Source of the DNA: Actinocatenispora sera
Lineage (GTDB): Bacteria; Actinomycetota; Actinomycetes; Mycobacteriales; Micromonosporaceae
Direction: 5' to 3'
Assembly: GCF_018324685.1 (NCBI RefSeq)
Contig: NZ_AP023354.1
Location: 3,348,001-3,412,000, forward strand
DNA length: 64,000 bases
Shown: positions 59,877 through 64,000 of the stretch, in pieces
Position numbering within the stretch: position 1 is the first letter of the stretch
Layout of the letters: each line of letters begins with the position of its first letter
The notes under the pieces: generated by a model
Databases searched by the model: none
The model's input: only the letters and a program-made list of their open reading frames with translations
What the model was told of the DNA's origin: nothing
Program-made: the position numbers and the translations under genes

Positions 59877-60830
59877 GTGAGGGGATTCTGGGTGCACGGA
59901 GTGGCGTCGGTGGGCGAGCGGGCGGTGGCCCGGCTGCGCCGGGAGCGCCCGCACTGGCGGTTCACCGACGGCGCGCCGCCCGCGGGCGCCCGCTACTCGG
60001 TGCTCGTCGCCGGCCGGCCGGACGAGGCGCTGCTGTCCGCGAGCCCGGCGCTGCGCACCCTGGTCGTCCCGTTCGCCGGGATCCCCGCGCAGACCGCCGA
60101 ACGCCTCGCCGACCGGCCCGGCATCGCGGTACGCACCCTGCACCACACCGCGGGGCCGACCGCCGAGCTCGCGCTGGGGCTGGTACTCGCCGCGGCTCGG
60201 GCGCTGGTACCCGCCGACCGCGCGATGCGCGACGGCGACTGGACCCCGCGGTTCGTACCACCGGAGCCGACGATGGTGCTCGCCGGGCACACCGCGACGG
60301 TCGTCGGGTACGGCGAGGTCGGTCGCCGGGTGGCCCGCGGGCTGGCCGCGCTGGACCTCCGGGTCAACGCGATCCGCGCCGGCGCCCGCGGTACCAGCGG
60401 TGACGGGGTCGCGCTGATCCACCCGCCGCGCCGGCTGCCCGAACTGCTGCGCCGCTCCCGGGTGGTGGTGCTGGCGGTGCCGCTGTCGGCCCGTACGACC
60501 GGCCTGATCGGTGCGAACGAGCTGGCGCTGCTGCCCGACCCCGCCGTGCTGGTGAACGTGGCCCGCGCCGCCGTGGTCGACGAATCCGCGCTGTACCAAC
60601 GGTTGCTCACCGGCAAGCTCGCCGCCGGGCTGGATGTGTGGTGGTCCGAGGCGTCCGGGGACGGTCCGCGCACCGGCATCGCCGCGTCCCGCTTTCCGTT
60701 CCACGAGCTGCCGAACGTGGTACTCAGCCCGCACCGCGGCGGCGCGTTCAGCCTCCCGGAGGTGCAGCGGGCCCGGCTCACCGAGCTGACCCGGGTGCTC
60801 GACGACCTGTCCGTCCACTCTGGAGAGTGA
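59877..60830 (+). CDS. D-isomer-specific 2-hydroxyacid dehydrogenase-like protein
   Basis: A 317-residue NAD-dependent dehydrogenase-type protein. The Rossmann motif is ATVVGYGEVGRRVARGL near 139-155. SRVVVLAVPLSARTTGLIG and PDPAVLVNVARAAVVDESAL (Arg in the active site) are conserved, and a His lies in LSPHRGGAFSL. Starts at GTG 59877; GTG 59892, with AGGGG 7 nt upstream, is a reasonable alternative. It is cotranscribed with the APH-like gene 3 nt downstream. The substrate is unknown. Confidence 0.85.
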   Translation: MRGFWVHGVASVGERAVARLRRERPHWRFTDGAPPAGARYSVLVAGRPDEALLSASPALRTLVVPFAGIPAQTAERLADRPGIAVRTLHHTAGPTAELALGLVLAAARALVPADRAMRDGDWTPRFVPPEPTMVLAGHTATVVGYGEVGRRVARGLAALDLRVNAIRAGARGTSGDGVALIHPPRRLPELLRRSRVVVLAVPLSARTTGLIGANELALLPDPAVLVNVARAAVVDESALYQRLLTGKLAAGLDVWWSEASGDGPRTGIAASRFPFHELPNVVLSPHRGGAFSLPEVQRARLTELTRVLDDLSVHSGE

Positions 60831-60833
60831 CCG

Positions 60834-61679
60834 ATGCGGGACGTGCTGCAGCGGCGCATCGGCGACTGCACCGTCGAGGCGGACCGGTCCTGGTCGCACG
60901 GCGGCGCGACCGTGCTGCTGGTACGCGACGCGCGTGGCGCGCGGTGGGTGGGCAAGCAACACCGGGACCGGGACCGCTACCGGGCCGAACGCGACGCCTA
61001 CCGACGGTGGGTGCCGGCGTTGGGTGACCGGGCGCCGCGACTGCGGTTCGCCGACGACGCCACCGGGACGTTGGTGCTGTCCGCCGTCCCCGGCGCGCCC
61101 GACTGGTCGCGCGGGCTGACCCCGGCGGTACAGCGGCGGGCCGGTGCGGCGCTGCGCCGGCTGCACGAGGCGGCCGAACCGGAGCCGTGGCCGGAGTTCG
61201 CCGCGGTACGGCTGGCCGAGTTCGACCGGTGGGCGCCGGCGGCCGGAGAGCTGCTGCCCGGGCCCGAGTTGGCCGCGGTCCGAAAGGCGGTGCTCGGCCT
61301 CGCGGACCTGCCGGTGCCACACCGGGTGCCCTGCCACGGCGACCACACGCCGCGAAACTGGCTGCTGGCACCGGCCGACGGCACCGGGGACGAACGGTTC
61401 GCGGTGCTCGACTTCGAGTGGTCCGGCCGCGACGTGTGGGTCGCCGACCTGACCCGGCTCGCGGTCGGGCCGTGGCGCGACGATCCGGAGCTCGCGGCGG
61501 CCTTCCTCGCCGGGTACGGGCGGGCGATCGGTGCGCTCGACCGCGCGATGCTGCTGCGCTGCGCCGCGGCACGGGCCGTGTTCCTCGCGGTGTGGGGCCA
61601 CCGGCACGGCGAGGTCGCCCTGGAGCGCTCGGCCCGCGACCAGTTCGCCCGGCTGGCCGGGGAGTTGCCCGCCGACTGA
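60834..61679 (+). CDS. Aminoglycoside phosphotransferase (APH)-like kinase
   Basis: A 281-residue small-molecule kinase. The catalytic loop is CHGDHTPRNWLL (His168, Asp170, Asn175) and the metal motif is VLDFEWSGRDVW (Asp193). The N-lobe has VGKQHRDRDRYRAE (Lys for ATP). The ATG at 60834 follows GGAGAG. It overlaps no neighbour but starts 3 nt after the dehydrogenase stop. Such kinases can phosphorylate aminoglycosides, choline or sugars; the substrate is not predictable here. Confidence 0.87.
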   Translation: MRDVLQRRIGDCTVEADRSWSHGGATVLLVRDARGARWVGKQHRDRDRYRAERDAYRRWVPALGDRAPRLRFADDATGTLVLSAVPGAPDWSRGLTPAVQRRAGAALRRLHEAAEPEPWPEFAAVRLAEFDRWAPAAGELLPGPELAAVRKAVLGLADLPVPHRVPCHGDHTPRNWLLAPADGTGDERFAVLDFEWSGRDVWVADLTRLAVGPWRDDPELAAAFLAGYGRAIGALDRAMLLRCAAARAVFLAVWGHRHGEVALERSARDQFARLAGELPAD

Positions 61680-61892
61680 CAGGCGGGCTCGCCGCTCAGC
61701 TGCGACCAGCGTGAGCGGGCGGCTCGCCGTGGTACTCGGAGCCGGCTGCTGCCGGTGGCTCGCCGCCGAAGTCCCGGGGCCGCCGCGGCGGAGCTCCGTA
61801 TCACACCCGTCGTCCATAGTGGACAGTCCGGAGTTCGACGGCGGAGCCGTCGGGCGCCCGGCCGTGTCGTAGCCGTCTGTTACAAAGGCCGC

Positions 61893-64000
61893 GTGGCGGA
61901 GACGATGGTCGATGCGGTGACGGCGGCGGTACGGACCGGTGACTGGCGGCACGTGGTGGCGCGCGCCGACGCCGAGCCGGACCAGGTCGTCGCGGCAGTG
62001 CTGTCCAGTGGCGTGCGGTGGAACGCGCTGCCCGGCGAGGTGGCCGCGGTGCTGAGCGTGGCCCACCAGCTGCGCTCGGCCGACCCGCACGAGCGCGACC
62101 TGCTGCTGGAGCTGGCCCGGGCCCGGCACGGCGTGCCGCCGCACGGCGAGGCGTGCGCCGGGTTCCGGCTGCGGTGGGCCGACGTGCCGCCCCGGCCGAC
62201 GCACGTCACCGTGGCGACGGGCTGTGACGACTGGCTGACCGCGACCGTGCCGCTGCCGGGTGGTGGCGCGCTGCTGGCCTACCAGGCACAGCGACGGGCG
62301 CTGCACCTGTGGGACCCGGCGACCGGCACGGTGACCGCGACGATCCGCGGCCGCGGCACGGTGTCCGCCGTCGCCGCCGGGATCGGCCCGGACGGCGTCC
62401 CGCGGCTGGCCGTCGCCAGCGGCCGGTCGGTGCGGGTGTGCGACCCGCGCACCGGTGCGGTGCTCGACACCTGGATGGCCGGGGTCGACAAGGCGGTCAC
62501 GGCGGCGTGCTGGGCGACGCTGCCGGACGGTCGGCTGGCGCTCGCGACCGGCGACAAGGACGGTGCGGTCCTGGTGTGGACCCCGACCGGCACCCAGCTG
62601 GCCGAGGTGACGCGGGGGGGCCGTGGAACTCCGGCAAGGTCTCCGCGATCGTGCCGTGGCCGCAGCCCGACGGTGGCCTGCTGCTCGCGATCACCTGGGA
62701 GCGCACGTCGAGGCTGTCGGTGGTCGAGCTGTCCGGTGCCGGGTTCGGCGACGTCGACGGCGTGCAGGCGGCCAGCACGGTCCCGTTCGGCGATCGGGTG
62801 CTGCTGGCCACCGCGTGGCAGCAGGAGATCTCGCTGTGGGCGCCGGGCGAGCGGGAGCGGTTCGGCGAGCCGCTCCGGCTGACCGACGGGTACGTGACGG
62901 CGATGGCGCCACTGTCCCGACCGGACGGGTCGACCGCGCTGGCGGTGGCCGACTCCGGTGGCCTGTGGCTGTTTGACCCGGGCGCGCCGGAGTCGACCGG
63001 CAGCCGGCTACCCACCGTCGATCCCCGGGTCTGGTCGATGGCCGCACTGCCGCTGCCCGACGGCCGGACGGTGCTCGCGACGATCGACGAGGGTGACGCG
63101 CTCCGGCTGTGGGACACCGATCCGGCCGACCCGGACGCGACCACCGCCGGCCCGTCGCTGCCGCAGGTCGCGCTGGTTGAGCTGCCGGACGGTCGGGTGC
63201 TCGCCGCCACCGACGACGACGGACTGCGGCTGCGCGACGCCGACACCGGGTCGCCGGTGGGCGCGCCGCTGCTGGCCGCCGGTGAGCAGGCCGGCGCGCT
63301 CGCCGCGGTGCGGTTGGCCGACGGCCGGGAGCTGGTGGCGACCGGTGACCGGCACGGCGCGGTACTGCTGTTCGATCCGGTCACCGGCGACCGGGTCGCG
63401 GCGACTCCACCGGCGCATGCCGGCCCGGTCGGTGCCCTTGCGGCCGGGGTGTCGCCGACCGGCGCCCCGATGCTGGTCAGCGGCGACAGCCGGGTGCTCG
63501 GCTGGGGCCCGGACGGTGCGCCGCTCGGGCCGACGTCCGCCACCGGTTACCGTGAGCGGCTGTCGGCGTCGGCCTGGCTCCCGCTCGGCGACGGTCGGGT
63601 CGCGCTCGTGCTCGGCACCTCGTCCTGGCGCGGTGACGGCGAGCTGCACCTGGTCGATCCGGTGTCCGGGAAGCGGCTGATCGAACCGGTCGAGACCGGC
63701 AACGTCGCGGCGCTGGCCGTGGTGCCGCGCGCCGGCGGCGGCGCGACGCTGGCGGTCGCGAGCCGCCCCGACCACGTCTGGTGCTGGGACCCGGACGGCT
63801 CCGGCGCGCCGACCCTGCCCGTCGAGGGGGTCCGTGCGCTGACCGGGTTCCGGCACGACGGGCGATCGCTGATCGCCGCTGGCGGGAAGGACCGCACGGT
63901 GCGGGTCTTCGACTCGGCCACGGGGTCCACAGTGGACTGTGGTCCGATCGCCGCGCGGGGCAGGGTGACCGCGCTCGCCACGCTGCCGCTTCCCGACGGG
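61893..64000 (+). pseudogene. WD40-type repeat protein gene with frameshift (3' end outside window)
   Basis: The gene starts at GTG 61893 or ATG 61905 and encodes an N-terminal helical region (VDAVTAAVRTGDWRHVVARA) and then WD40-like blades, for example ALHLWDPATGTVTATIRG. At 62614-62620 there are seven G residues; the frame is lost there, and coding continues in the -1 frame (WNSGKVSAIVPWPQPDGG, ..., LLLFDPVTGDRVAAT) to the window end. One extra G would restore the frame. Repeated ALPLPDGRTVLAT and DGRVLAATDDDGLRL units confirm one ancestral gene. It may be an assembly error, a pseudogene, or a phase-variable gene. No known function. Confidence 0.8.

Noticed and set aside
1-64000. Search for rRNA, tRNA, riboswitches, phage or transposase genes
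   Set aside because: No cloverleaf-like sequence with matching anticodon, no transposase motifs and no integrase-like proteins were seen by eye; a covariance-model scan would be decisive.

Overview
The window is very GC-rich, strongly codon-biased DNA from an actinomycete. Long antisense shadow open frames, GTG and TTG starts, 4-nt start/stop overlaps and the gene content point to Actinobacteria: a diheme cytochrome c (QcrC), a three-helix Rieske protein, CtaF, a PimB'-type mannosyltransferase, an F420/LLM protein, an ECF41 sigma factor and adenosine kinase of the AdoK type. A Micromonosporaceae-like organism is my inference. No rRNA, tRNA, CRISPR, prophage or intact insertion sequence was recognised.

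Layout. 1-4 kb: 3' part of obg, a DUF1444-like gene, a DHA2 drug exporter. 4.2-6.9 kb: ABC-2 exporter of two permeases and an ATPase. 7.1-12.7 kb: complete Opp/Dpp-type ABC importer (Tat lipoprotein, two permeases, two ATPases). 12.8-16.3 kb: Eis-like acetyltransferase, DUF3043 protein, a 20-bp tandem repeat array and murA. 16.8-28.6 kb: the respiratory block. It holds glycerate kinase, erpA, adoK, ctaC-ctaF, a minus-strand group (Cys-rich miniprotein, GNAT, PRA-PH-like, trpD, pseudo-receiver), then ctaE-qcrC-qcrA-qcrB. From memory, most of this and the later exonuclease/GIY-YIG, pimB, fadD15 and SRPBCC genes match the Mycobacterium tuberculosis Rv2185c-Rv2205c neighbourhood, so this is old conserved synteny rather than an island.

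28.7-36.7 kb is a mixed accessory stretch: HIT protein, hydrolase, methyltransferase, RAM-only Lrp protein, nucleotidyltransferase plus Nudix, ECF41 sigma factor divergent from azoR, and TetR divergent from a P450-ferredoxin pair. 36.7-47.6 kb: an unusual RelA/SpoT homologue, a DEDD exonuclease/GIY-YIG fusion, a coiled-coil NYN protein, a double-CxxC miniprotein, an LLM enzyme, an M48 protease, an acyltransferase and pimB. 47.6-49.7 kb: decayed monooxygenase with a 36-bp tandem repeat, then a secreted GH71-like hydrolase. 49.7-57.4 kb: HhH protein, two-component pair, fadD15, two SRPBCC-like genes, ROK glucokinase. 57.5-64 kb: EEP phosphatase, atypical SDR and LysR, D-2-hydroxyacid dehydrogenase, APH-like kinase, and a frameshifted WD40-type gene that runs off the end.

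The core genes work together as the menaquinol-to-oxygen branch of respiration (QcrCAB with CtaC, CtaE, CtaF; ctaD is not here), with Fe-S insertion (ErpA) and cell-envelope genes (MurA, PimB', FadD15) nearby. The observations I find most worth testing are a pair of facing ECF41-type promoters between the sigma gene and azoR, an RSH protein with an intact hydrolase but eroded synthetase motifs, and several unexplained repeats and palindromes.
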